In this document: piece after piece, positions 1-11,395 of the stretch
How positions within the stretch are numbered: position 1 is the first letter of the stretch
Layout: the number at the start of each line of letters is the position of its first letter
Assembly (NCBI RefSeq): GCF_945859685.1
Contig: NC_079147.1
Span: 259,026,572 to 259,090,571, forward strand
DNA length: 64,000 bases
Source of the DNA: Eupeodes corollae
Lineage: Eukaryota; Arthropoda; Insecta; Diptera; Syrphidae
Direction: 5' to 3'
Made by a program: the position numbers and the translations under genes
The notes under the pieces: generated by a model
Told to the model about the DNA's origin: nothing
The model's database searches: none
The model's input: the letters and a program-made list of their open reading frames with translations, nothing else

Positions 1-450
1 AAATTATAGTACATACTATTACCTTCAATATGCTAAATCTTATTACTCTTGTGTTTTAATGGGTTCCACTATTAACCAATAAATATTTCGAAATTCGGTT
101 TCATTTAATAAGACGATACTTTAAAAGTAATAGTAAATACTATTGATAGCTATGGTCCGCATTATTAAAAGTGTAGGTTTATAAAAGTATGGATACTATT
201 GAAGTTGTATAGTAATGAACTATTAACATAATGGTACGCGTTATTAGATATTAATAGTAAAAAACTATTAAAACAAAGGTATTTCCAATTAAATTCATAA
301 TATTTGCCCCATTATTGTTAATAGTTTCAAAACTATTGAAACAATAGTTCCAAAACCATTAAATTCATTAGATTTCATAGTAAAAAACGATATTTTACAT
401 CAATGGGCGTCCCATTGAGCAGTCTATAGGATTTTTTCTCTGAGTGTATG
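1..450. repeat. Cluster of ACTATT/AATAGT short palindromes
   Basis: The hexamer ACTATT or its complement recurs about ten times here. Several copies pair as perfect hairpins. At 251-271 the arms TTAATAGT and ACTATTAA flank a five-A loop. At 320-337 AATAGTTT and AAACTATT are two bases apart. At 331-349 the sequence is AACTATTGAAACAATAGTT. The cluster runs off the left edge, so the unit may be larger. I see no coding potential and cannot assign it to a known family. Confidence 0.5.
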
Positions 451-689
451 CTTCGCTCGCTACATAAACAACGTGATTTTTTAAAGTCAGTTTCTAGTTA
501 AAAATCACACCCGAGTTTTTGCCGTTTCTACGAATTCGATAGAAAAATTATCAAAGAAAATTGGTGGAAAGTAATTAAGGCAGTTGTAACTCACTCTTTT
601 TAGATTATCAGATAATTTGACTTGTTTGGGTTTATTAATAGAGCATTATTCTTGGGCCGAAGTGAATACTTAAGTTCTTTGAGGGCGTC

Positions 690-985
690 ATTAATTCAAG
701 CCATGTATTTTATAATTGACTATCAGCAGCGTATCAACAAGATTTTCGTATAGAAGGGAGTTAATTGACGTACATTGAAAACAGCAGTGGGTCTAGAATG
801 GATCCCTGAGGAACTCCATTGGCATTTACATAACCTAAAATATAATAGTTTATTATTACATTCTACAAGTTGAAATCTTTACGTGAGATATGAGAAGCTA
901 TATCAAAAACTGCATTTATGCAAACGGTTTTCGCCGAGTATGGAGTGCTTAACCATGTTAGTCCAGGCAAAAATCAACCATTCTT
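690..985 (-). pseudogene. Non-LTR retrotransposon RT fragment
   Basis: The minus strand reads GVPQGSILDPLLF at about 782-820, the reverse-transcriptase motif before the catalytic site in Jockey/CR1/I-type elements. It continues to YAADSQL at about 712-735, a mutated form of the usual YADDSQL box. An in-frame stop lies between the two, so this is a dead fragment. Neither the endonuclease nor the 3' end is recognisable nearby. Clade assignment is uncertain. Confidence 0.7.
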
Positions 986-2550
986 AAAAGTTTAATCTCA
1001 CTGAGTGGCATTAATTTATTAAAGTCATATTTATACACCACCAAGAAGAACGTTATGATTAGAAAGTGTTTTAATGTGTTTTCAATTTGTGTTTGTTTTT
1101 GTTTTCTTTTTCTCCCCAACAGCTTCCAAACTCTTTTTAATCCTAAGAGGATAATAAATATGAAACAATATTAACAAAACAAAAAATACGATGAAAAACA
1201 ACCAACAAAAATTCTCGTGAAGTGAAATAATTATCAGATTAAATGGAAAGAAAAATCTCTAAGAGCTTAGGACGGCAACAATAAATTTCGTTTCTTAAAA
1301 GGACAATTAAAACCATTTTGAGGTTTTCTTCGTTAACATTTCTTCTATAAATATAAATATATATATCCTCCCTTGCACTTATCCTGTTCATCAGTTTTGT
1401 ATTTAATATTGTTTTTTTTTGTATCCTTCTTCATCTACCAAGAATCTCACAACAAACAACCAAAACAAAAAATTGTCATTTTAAGATCCTGCTGTGCCTT
1501 ATTTTTTTATCCGGGTTTCTTATTTTTTACTTACAAAAATATAATTTAGCTTTTTGCTGTTTATCTCACAGCAGGATGTGTATCCTTAATCTATTTAAAG
1601 GGAAAAGAGCATGGCGTGCGCTTTCTTATTAACAAACCAACAAGCGAAAAAATATAAAGTCCTTTTTCTTGTTCAAGAATTAGAAAGCGAAAAAAAACAA
1701 GAGAAATTATATTTCAAATAGTCCTCCTGACGCGGGACCATTATTTGTCTTGTCGAGGCTTAATCTCCTTTTTGTGTGGTACTGCGGACGAAGAGGGGTA
1801 CACGGAGAGCGCAGTGTGGTGAACGGTCTTGGGTCTGATTATTTTTCTTGTATTTAACTATCGTTTTAAGAATGTAAATTTTCTTGGAATTCGGGTTGAT
1901 TTTTAGGTGGCTATCTTTTTATTTTTTTGGACGGTTGTTTCAAGATATGGTCCTTTTTGTTATGCACTGCATCAGCTTTAGACGAATTCTTTTGGTTAAT
2001 AAGAGAAACAAAGATCTAATCTGTAGGGTACCTACCGTTAACATGAGTTAATGTCCATACAAATATGTAAACATAAGAAAACAAAAATACTCTCCTTATT
2101 TAATATCTAGTGGTTGTGCTTAAAAATAGTGCAGTCTCTTATGAATGTAATTCAATTAAAAGATTGAATTTATAAGCTTCACTTTGATATCGTTACTCTG
2201 ACGTTTACGTTAATTGCTCCTTTTTTATCACGTCTTAGCACAAAGCTGCAAAGCTGGGAAAATACACTTCAAAGACAGATTCGTATGTTTTATCTCATCC
2301 AGAGAAATAATATCTGACATTTTTGTTTGAAAACTTTCGATTTTACTTCAACACCTCGATTCTATCTCAACATCAAAAATTCAATAAACTTTTTCTCAGC
2401 TTAGCAACAAAAAACAACTAACTTTCAACTGCCAAACCAAGAATCCAAGTCCAAAACGCTAGTGCTGGTTATCAGTACATAAAAAACATGACACAAACAA
2501 AGGAAGCTGCCCTTTAATACGTATATTTCTAAACTATTCGAAAGTCTTGT
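986..2550. other. AT-rich DNA without recognisable gene
   Basis: No open frame of note on either strand. It holds homopolymer runs (for example T9 near 1411) and a slightly more GC-rich patch at 1760-1840. I see no repeat shared with the rest of the window. Confidence 0.6.
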
Positions 2551-4750
2551 TCAGAGAGTTTGGTTGGTTAGTTGGTTGGCAGATATCAGTGATGTTGGCA
2601 AGACAACATGACTCCTTCCCAGTTTGAGTAATTGCATCTTAACATGCCACATAACAGGCCAACTGTTGGACAAAGAAACAAAAACAACAACAAAAAATAA
2701 TAAAATAAACAGAAACAGAGAAGGGAACAACAGAAAAAACTTTAGATGACATAAGAAACATTCTTCCGAAAAGACACGATAAAGGAACTTTTTTGCAACA
2801 TCGCTATCCAAAGGAAGTTTCTCATTTATGTAGACGTTTATACATATTCCTCCAACAGTCTTGGTCAAACACTCTCCTGCTTTCTTCCTTCCTTCCGTTG
2901 TTAATTCCCAGGGAAATGCCTCAGGGTTTTGGACACGTGCAACTCGCCCGCTTTCTGTATGTGCTAAGTTTCTCAAGCCCTTCCCTATACGAACGTTCTT
3001 TCTTCATACACTCCCACATGTTTCTTTATTTTTTTTTTTGTTTTTCCTTCTTTGGTAAAAAGTTCGTCCCTACTCCAGTCAGCGTTACCATCGCATCTCC
3101 CCACAAACTCCCTTCATAGCTGTTGCGTAAAGGACCTTTGCTTTTGGCCTGACATACAAGTTGTGCAATATGTGTGCAATGCAATGTACAAGTGCATGTT
3201 AGGTTGATGGAAAAGCAAACCAGGAAGCAAATATTTCTTCCCAGCTCCAAGGTAGAATACAACACGCTGCGCTGGTAAAAGGGAACTTCTTTAAATATGG
3301 CTTTGAGTTGAGCGAGTCATCGTTTGTTTCGACGACGACGACGGCGAGAAACGACGACCTCCCTTGAGATTTTCTCTATGGAAGACCGATGCGATGGAAC
3401 TTTGAATACAAAAGTAGCTTCTCTGTGACTGGAATCGGAGTGTACTCGTAGTGTAGCTGATGCAGCTCCTCATAAATGTGTAGTTACACGAGTAAATATT
3501 TACAAATGGCGATATTATTCCGCACAAACATGCATCAGTTGGAGCACCACAACAGACCCAGAGCAAGGAACCATATGCATGCAAAGACTAGGGCTTTGTA
3601 CAACTGCATTGGCCAAAATAGTATGTACCATTGGTTGGTTACCACCTTTGTTATCATCCCACTTCTGATTTTGTAGAAAAGTTTGTTTGTGGAGTTTTAG
3701 AAAACAGTGGAAATTTATTATTCCGTTTGGCTAACTGTCTTTATGTCTGTATGTACGATGTTCTGACGCAGACACATGGGACTTATGCTTCAAAGCTGGG
3801 TTGCAGCCTTAGCTAGCTGCTGCAGATGTTTGACTTTCTAGCAGCAGCAGAAAAACGGAATCTCCTTTTGGAAAGAGAGAAGAACCAACATACACAATAC
3901 TCGAACTCGTATACAAAGTGAGAAAAAAAAGTGAAAAATATTTTCCAACTCTAGGAGAACTGTCAGTGATGATGATGATGACGTTGATGATGTGGAGAGA
4001 AAAGAATGTAGAGTAAGGAGAAGAAGGTTTGTAGGTAAGGTATAGGAATTATATGCGCTGCGCTCTTGAAGTGTCCTATTCCTTGAGGCCCTTTAGACAG
4101 AGGTCGACTCTCGACTCTCACAACTTCCTCTGCGGTTGTTTGTTGGGCGGCAAGGCGGTTGGTCTGTGGCAGAGCGGTATTTATCTACACAATACATATA
4201 GTTCATACCAACATGCCAGCATGTGTACTATTTGTGTTGTACCTACACACATACATATATATTCAATGGCTGAATAATGTCTTTCATATGGCTCCCTAGA
4301 GGGGGCGCTGCTGATGTACACAAACTTTATGCTACTTGTATAAAGAGAAACATTTTTGTGTAAATATGTTTGTTCTGCTCTGGCTCGTCAACTTAACTGA
4401 TGCGAGAATATTTTGTGGATTATGTCAGCTAAAGACAAAGAAGAATAAGGAAACCTATATGCGCATAATGTAACCCTTCCCCTTGACAGCAAGGATACAA
4501 AAAAAGAAGATTTGTCTACCGTCATCCTCATCATTTTGAATTTGTTTCAAATACAGTGTTTTGTGTCGTTTTTCTAATTGTTTTTTTTTTTTTTTTATTT
4601 TTAAACTTAAACTGCAAAAAGTATGTGTGTATGTAGATAATGTGGTATGTATGTCTGGTATAATTTGCCCCCTTTTGAACTTGTCCTTGTAGATTTGAAA
4701 AGGATATGCATGCATGCTTTGTATACAAAAAGAGTGTTGCACTTTATATC
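2551..4750. other. Unique-looking block with microsatellites
   Basis: Less AT-rich than its surroundings and without matches to the repeats in this window. It contains GAC repeats at 3329-3352, GATGAT repeats at 3967-3994, ACATACATATAT near 4250 and a long T run near 4577-4597. The longest frame (2551-2976, minus, 141 codons) has no recognisable domain. It could be intronic or intergenic regulatory DNA. Confidence 0.5.
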
Positions 4751-6222
4751 TCTTTTGTGAGATTGTCAGTTAAGTTTAGGATTTAATAGCAACGGAAATA
4801 TTGCTTACAGTTTAATGTTTAAATACTCATTTCATAAAGAATTGATTTTTAAAAGTGGTATGAGATTGATGCTTAGTTAGCCCTTCGGATAAGATATTTC
4901 ATAATTTGTTGATGTTAATCTTTTTATATACCTTGTAAACAAATTTAAATTGGAAGATTCTTAAAAATAGTTGTTAGCCTTTCTAAATAGAGCCCTACCT
5001 GCGTTTCACGTAGAGCCGTTGACTACGATGGCCCAGGCAACGCCATTCCCAAACAATAGCGGATCCAGGGGGAGGGAGGTTCGTAAGGGTCATTACACCA
5101 TACCACCCCACGTGGGAGATAATTTGTTTTTATTTTTCAAAGGAATTCCTTTTGAATCAAAACTAATCTTATTGCGTTAATGGACATGACCCCCATTATA
5201 TTTTAAATTATTAATTTGTTTGTATATGAAAACAAAATTTGTATTTTAATCCTAAGACTTTGTTGCCAAAAGTACCGCTTTTAACTGAAGACTGGACCAA
5301 GAACATAATATGAGTCGAAAATTCAGCCCCATTTCAAAAACCTAGCACACATTCATCAAATTTTTACAAATGGACGATCCAGGGGGGGTCATATGTTAAG
5401 TAAAGTTATATAGTTAAGTTGTATAAGCAAAGATTTGTTAGTAATTTAACGACATTTACCAAAAAGCGGTTTGCTGTCAAAAACGACTCAAATTTTAGTT
5501 TTCGCTTAATTTACCTAGAATTTGAAAAATAAACTTTAGTCATGCTTTAAATTATGTTCATAAAATTTGATTCTAAGAAAAAGAGCAAATATTCAGATTC
5601 TTAACAAGAATGCTTGAATAAGAAATGGTCACTTTAAAAATTTGTGCCTTTTTAGAACTTCCTTTAAATTTTGTATTCTTAATTTGGGTTCTTTCTACAA
5701 GAAAATTATATTTTGGTATTGCTCAAGAAGGGTTCCCCTCATTAAACATTAATTTTTTGTAAAGTTTCTCAAGAACTAATGGACCGATTTTAATAATCTT
5801 CTTTTTCTTTTCAAGCTTTTGTCGATGATCACATGATCAAATTTGCGATGATTTTTGAAAATCAAAAATGTCAACTCGATAACAAAATTTATATGTAAAA
5901 TGTATATCTATAAGCACTTTATTCAGTGCTTACCAAAACTATTTTTAAAACAAAATTTGAAATTTAAAATAATTTCCGAAAAAAATGAGTTTTAAATCTT
6001 AAAATAAAGGAAATATTTTTGAACAGGTTTTTGGAAGACATTAACAAGTTCTAGATTTTCTGTTAATACAAAAGATCTTAAAAGAAATTAAGTAAATCTA
6101 CTTTTGAAATGAATTTGCTTTGGATGCTCTTGAACTGAGATTTAAACACGAATTACAATATAAATGTTCCAAAAACAGCTAAAGTGAGACTTTTGTTAAA
6201 CTAATGGCTAATTGAAAAACAT
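4751..6222. other. AT-rich DNA, one duplicated GATCCAGGGGG motif
   Basis: No gene recognised. The only structure I noted is GATCCAGGGGG occurring at 5062-5072 and again at 5376-5386, in a context otherwise very poor in G and C. It may mark an old mobile-element end. Confidence 0.5.
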
Positions 6223-7044
6223 AAAAAGAGGCTGGGATGCGACCCCCACTTATAACTTCCCATCCCGTCTGTCGATTTGTCTTGCTTAAAAGTTTGTCTA
6301 GATTTTATTTTTTATGAAAAACAGACTGTTGGATTTTTATATAAAAATTATTGAATATCGAAAACAATATTGTCTGTGAAATAAAATTAGTTTGAAGCCG
6401 ATATTTTAAATTATTGAAAAGCTATTTGAGTCGAAAGTAAATTTTTAGCAAGTTTTAGTATTGTTTTTTTTTTTTAGAGTTTTTTTTTTATAAAAAAGCT
6501 GTCAATTCGATTTTTTTTCAAAATTTTACTGAATGTTAACAACAATATTTTTTAAAAAAATAAAAGTAGTTTAAAGCCAATATCTACAATTTTTGAAAAG
6601 ATATTTGAGTCGAAAATCAATTTTTACCAACTTTTATTAAATTTTTTTTAGGTTTTTATTTTTTGTAAAAAACTGTCAATTAGATTTTTTTCTAAATTTC
6701 ACTGAATGTTGACAACAATATTTTTGAAAGATAAAAGTAAATAAAAGCCAATATTTCAAAGTGTTGAAAAGATATTTGAGTCGAAAATCAATTTTTACCA
6801 ACTTTTATTAAATTTATTTTAGGTTTTTATTTTTTGTAAAAAAACTTATTTGAAGTCGATATCTCTCTTGGTTCTTGAGCTATGGAGGACGAAAAAAACG
6901 TCGCAAACGTACGTACACACGCACGCACAGGCATCTTTCTAAAAATCTTTTATTTCGACTTAGGGACCTTGAAACGTAGAGAAATATCAAAATTTTCAAT
7001 TTGACAAATCGGACCCTTTACAATAACTTCCTATGGGAAGTTAA
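6223..7044 (+). mobile_element. HINE-like repeat, copy A (compact, both ends present)
   Basis: This is the clearest short copy of the dominant family. The left end is an A run followed by GAGGCTGGGATGCGACCC. TAACTTCCCAT (6253-6263) and CGATTTGTC follow. The same two words return inverted at the right end, as GACAAATCG (near 7002) and ATGGGAAGTTA (7033-7043). The last 20 bases, TAACTTCCTATGGGAAGTTA (7024-7043), form a perfect 8-bp hairpin. The interior carries tandem units containing GATATTTGAGTCGAAAATCA spaced 171 bp apart (6595 to 6766), then an ACGTACGTACACACGCACGC tract. Subterminal inverted repeats, a 3' hairpin and a tandem core are the layout described for DINE-1/HINE elements, the short Helentron relatives of flies. 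No protein is encoded. A MITE-like origin remains possible. Confidence 0.75.
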
Positions 7045-8134
7045 GAAACGTTTCAAATTTATTGATATATAAGCTCTGAATTGTTGGAGATTTGAAGTTA
7101 AAATAAATTCTGAAACATGTAATTTGGAAGTGTCACACTTCCTAACTTATTTGATTACCTTAATTTATTTTAATTTAAATTTTCAGATAGATAATGTAAT
7201 GGAAATGCACCTGTATCCTCAATTGAAGAACCAAGCATTTTTCTCTACAATTTTTAAGTTTTGTAAACTCCTTTAAGGTCAAAATCCGAGTAAGCAAACT
7301 GATAGCGAAACTTCCGAAAATTGAATTCGAAAAAAACGTCTCTCTTGAATTTTTGAAGCGTTTTTCGCATTATTAGCAATGGAAACGAGAAAAAAAACTA
7401 CGTTGCAAAACAATTTCTTACATTTCTGTGTGATATGCACCAAAAACCCTCTAAACTTTTGTGTTTTAGCTCATGGCATATTTAGCAAACTGTTGGAATC
7501 ACGAAAGTTTGGATCCATCCTTGTTTACAAAGAAATATGGTCTATACGGCCTAAGATTTGCCCCATACACTTTTTTCGATGTTCATTGAACTAATCTTGG
7601 GTCTCATGTGCATTGGTATTATCGTTAAATGGTATCAAAGCAAATTACGAAAGAATTCTAGGAAAAAATATCAACTTTTTCTGTTCTGTTATCTTACTTT
7701 CCAGCTTTTTTTTTGAAGAAAGAACCTGAAATTAAATTTCTGAAAATAAAACACAACTAAAATATTGTTTGAGAACAAAGTGCTTTAAACTTGTTTTTTG
7801 TGAATCAAAGATTCTGAATTCCGTGCGTCGGTCGTCGTGATGAAAAACTGCGAATCGCTCGCTTTGATCCACTTTAGGATCTGGGGTATATGAGTTGATA
7901 AGGTCAGTTTAAAAATGTTTCAGATACCATCTAGCATTTTCACTATGTTTTCTATGTTCGCTTATTACCGCCAGTTACTAATTCAGCTTATTTTTGTACG
8001 GATGATGGACAAAGACATAAATTAGAAAGCTTAGGATTTGATTATGTTGAGACTCAATTAAATGAATAAAACAACTTTTTTTCAAAACAAGGTTTTCCAT
8101 ATGTCTGTTCTTTTTTACTGCAAATTTTGAAATA
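7045..8134. other. AT-rich DNA without recognisable gene
   Basis: Only short chance frames. A perfect 17-base palindrome, GGAAGTGTCACACTTCC, lies at 7126-7142 just downstream of repeat copy A. Confidence 0.55.
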
Positions 8135-8845
8135 AAGGGTTTTTAAATTTTAGGAGATGAAGTTGAATGTGAACCACAACTTAATGTCAAATTTTTTTTA
8201 CATATCTCAACTAAAGATTAATTCAATTTGAGCCATGAAAAGATACACTATCGAGCAATGCTTTAAAGTTATTCAGGATTATTATGAAAATGATGGGCTT
8301 AACAATCAAAATGCATACTTTTTCCAAAATTAGGACACTCATGCAATCACTGTGGTGTTTGCTATCGTGAGATGATAATAAACTTTGTAGGCCCGAATTG
8401 GAATATATGGATGTGGCCTCTGTGTAATTTCAACCGCTTACGAAACAATGACTCTTTTCCGGGACTATTTCAATGACGATGTTATCACACGAGTTGGTAG
8501 AGTCAATTGGCCTCCAAGATCTTGAGATTTGACGCTGTTGGACTTATTTCCTGAGTGTAATTTTTAAAAGAAGAGGTGTACGCCAGCAACAATTCAAGAG
8601 CTATGGGATGGAATAATTCAGCAGATTAACTGCATAGAACCTCAATTATGCCGCAGAGTTATCGAAAGTTCGGACCACCGGATGGAGATGTCTCGCCGAG
8701 GTTGCGGCCGCCATTTGGATAGTATTTTCTTAATGCATAATTAAACCATTCCAATGTTATCATACTAAAAGGAATAACAATAATTTCCTAAATAATTTGA
8801 GTTCTTTTCAAAATCAACATCGGTGCTTTAAATTTAACCACCTTT
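8135..8845 (+). mobile_element. Internally deleted mariner-type element
   Basis: The left end AAGGGTTTTTAAATTTTAG (8135) matches the inverse of the right end (AAAGGTGGTTAAATTTAAAG read from 8845) at about 15 of 20 bases, and both ends abut TA. The interior starts with MKRYTIEQC at 8235 and then jumps to the catalytic part of a Tc1/mariner transposase. WPPRS at about 8499, then DLTLLDL, VYAS and RPPFG homologies run to about 8730. Stops and frameshifts interrupt it throughout. At about 710 bp it is roughly half the length of a complete mariner, so the middle of the transposase is gone. It can only be a passive relic. Confidence 0.75.
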
Positions 8846-11376
8846 TATAATGATCCATTTCTACGAATTAAAGCTGTCAAACTGTTATTTCTGAGAATTG
8901 TTATTATTTTACTTCTCAGAAGTCAGATGGTTCTGATTTCGTTGATTTTGAGACACCCTATATTTTTAGTCTTTGAAATCTATATCCATTTGGAATAGTT
9001 TTTGAAATTGATTTCTGTTAAATGTTTGACCATTTCACTTTATTTCAATTATTCCTAGTCCAAGTTACATATGAGCAAATTTCTTGGAAATGTCACTAGA
9101 ATAACACATTTTCACTCTTTAAAGATTTCCGGAAAACATCAGTACTTTGGCTTCAAAAACTGAGATAAAAGCAAAAATGCCCCAAGCTCGATCAGAGAAG
9201 AAAATTTATTGACAAAAAAGAAATAAAAAAAACGAAACGAAAAGAATTTTTCATTGGAATTCAATTGAAGAAAAATTACTATAGATGTCAGTCTAATGAA
9301 AAATGACATTTCTTATCTCTTGACGTGTAAGTGTAACAGAAATGGCAATTACTGGCGGCAGCATATCGCTTTGTGCACATATCTCCTATATATGAAGTTA
9401 AGGTAGATGTAGTGTGTATCTGTAATACCTTTGTATCTTTTGTTCATATCCGAGTATCTGAGTAAGCAAAGGCAAAGGGTTGAAATTCGAAATCACCTTT
9501 ACAAGTTATGGGAAGGGGATGTGTGTTGCCACTCACATGTGACGTTACAGTAGGAACGTATTTTGTATGGGGGAGGAATGAATCTGTTGTCAAATTGATG
9601 TTTACAATTTCCTCATTCAGATTCACATCCCCCAGCTCTTAGAAATACGGAACCCATCTACCCGGGAAAAATGTTTTCAATTTATGACACAGCTTGAGCG
9701 TTATCTTTGGTTTGGTATATCGTATTTATGTACGTCTATGTCTCACCGCATCGTGCACCATCCTCTTAGAGTAGGCCTCATTTCCTTCGCCGCCGACACG
9801 ACGACGAGAACGACTATGTGATGCGATGGTGGGCGGCACAGGCACAGGCATTCAATGTCTCAACTCCTTTTTGGTTCGAGGCAAAAAGCTACAAACAAAA
9901 ATAATCAAATATACATCTTCGGAGTCATATCGTGTGCATAAAATGTCACCGCAGTGATTTTTAGATATATTTTTTTATATTGAGCTGTCATAACCAGTAA
10001 TGTCATGCTTTCTATGCCGCTTTACAATATATGGTATAGCGGGTGGGTGGTTACAGTGGGGGAGTGGGAAGGTGATTTGTAAAAACACCCCATCTAAATA
10101 TAGAGGTACAGCAACATTTATATGAGATACGACCATGATAGATGGTTCTGATTCTGTTGATATGTTGTGATTTCTTTTATTTGTTTTTTCTTCATATTTT
10201 TATTTTCTTCCTTCACTCTTTGGGAGAACGATGTTAGGGTGAAACTTTGATAATTTGATTACACACAGAAGACAAGTGATTGAATTTAAAATCCCACCAA
10301 CGCTATTTGGAGAACAGTGTACTCCTATAGCCGATACTGGAAAATATCGACTCTACCAGACCAGAGTGAAGGTATTGGTATATAATGTGTTCTAGTGATG
10401 GGCTTGAAATAGGCAGGGGTATAATATGGGGTACTATGTGTGCGGTACACTTGGCCTAGAAAAGTTTTTAAATTGTTTATTGATTTATTGAAAAGTTGTT
10501 GGTTATGGAATTATGTTATTTTTTGCCCATCTAATATTGAAGTCCCAGTTCAGGGAATTTTGATATAAAATTTAATTTAAGTTTCTTGTTTTTTTATAAG
10601 AAATCAATAAATAATTGAAAATTTTGTTTAGAAGTACTTCGCTCGTTGTCGATTTTTTGTTTTTGAAAGAAGGGTGAACACAGAAAAAGTTTTTGTAAAC
10701 ATTCTGGGAAAAAGAAAATATTGCAGAAATGTATAAATTAAATATTTAAAAGCAAAAAAATTGTTTTATTTTTGTTACAATACTGGATGCATGTTTTCTT
10801 TAAAATTCATCTTAATTTTAGAAGTTAATTTTTTTTTTTTTTTTATGTATTGAGTTTAAATACATAAACATAAAGTTCCTTCAGAATATTCAATAATTAA
10901 GGTTAAAGTTTTGCAATTCTTACAAAGTTTTTAATTTCGTTAAATAAAAATATTGCACACGAAATTAATCATCTTTTCCATTTCATGGGAATATTAATTT
11001 TAAATACAAACAAAAATGTTCAAAATTAAAGTGAAAATCTGGTAGAATATTGTAACAAGTTTTTGTAACATCTAATACTTTGTTAATCAATTTCAACAAG
11101 ATGTCGAAATTGAGATGACAGCTAAATAAAGATAAGAAATAAGATGGAAGAAAGATAAAAACGTGGTTATATAGGAAAAGAGCGCGAATTCCTATTTTTT
11201 CCCTTTTGTCTCCATTTTTTTGTAGAAATAAAGAAGTTGAAGTCTGCATATTAAAAATTCATTTTAATTGTTATTTTCGATCAGCGTAACAATTGGTGTG
11301 GGGTTGAAGTTACAAAAAAAAAAATAACTTAAAAGAAAACGAATAATACCCAAATCGAATTTCTATCCCGCGACAA
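8846..11376. other. Mixed DNA: unique block 9.3-10.2 kb, AT-rich flanks
   Basis: No gene recognised. The part between about 9300 and 10200 is more complex and richer in G and C, with GACGACGAGAACGAC near 9797 and GGTGGGTGG near 10040. The rest is AT-rich. The last few hundred bases could include the 5' LTR of the gypsy relic that follows, because the bases before its putative primer site end in CA. I could not find the start of such an LTR or a second copy. Confidence 0.45.
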
Positions 11377-11395
11377 TGGTGTCAGAAAACGAAAT
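11377..11395 (+). other. Candidate primer-binding site of the gypsy relic
   Basis: TGGTGTCAG followed by AAAACGAAAT lies one base after a CA dinucleotide and directly before the first gag ATG (11396). Many insect Ty3/gypsy elements carry a primer site beginning TGGTGTCAG, complementary to a tRNA 3' end, at this place. The match covers only part of the site and no LTR pair confirms it. Confidence 0.4.

Noticed and set aside
2551..2976. 141-codon minus-strand frame
   Set aside because: Phe/Leu-rich low-complexity part, no domain, overlapping plus-strand frames, no splice or promoter evidence.
6595..6770. Centromeric satellite, suggested by the 171-bp period
   Set aside because: Only a few units per copy, and always inside a bounded dispersed element, so not a satellite array.
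6900..6930. CRISPR-like or other bacterial features
   Set aside because: Repeat units are far too long and degenerate, and everything else in the window is eukaryotic mobile DNA.
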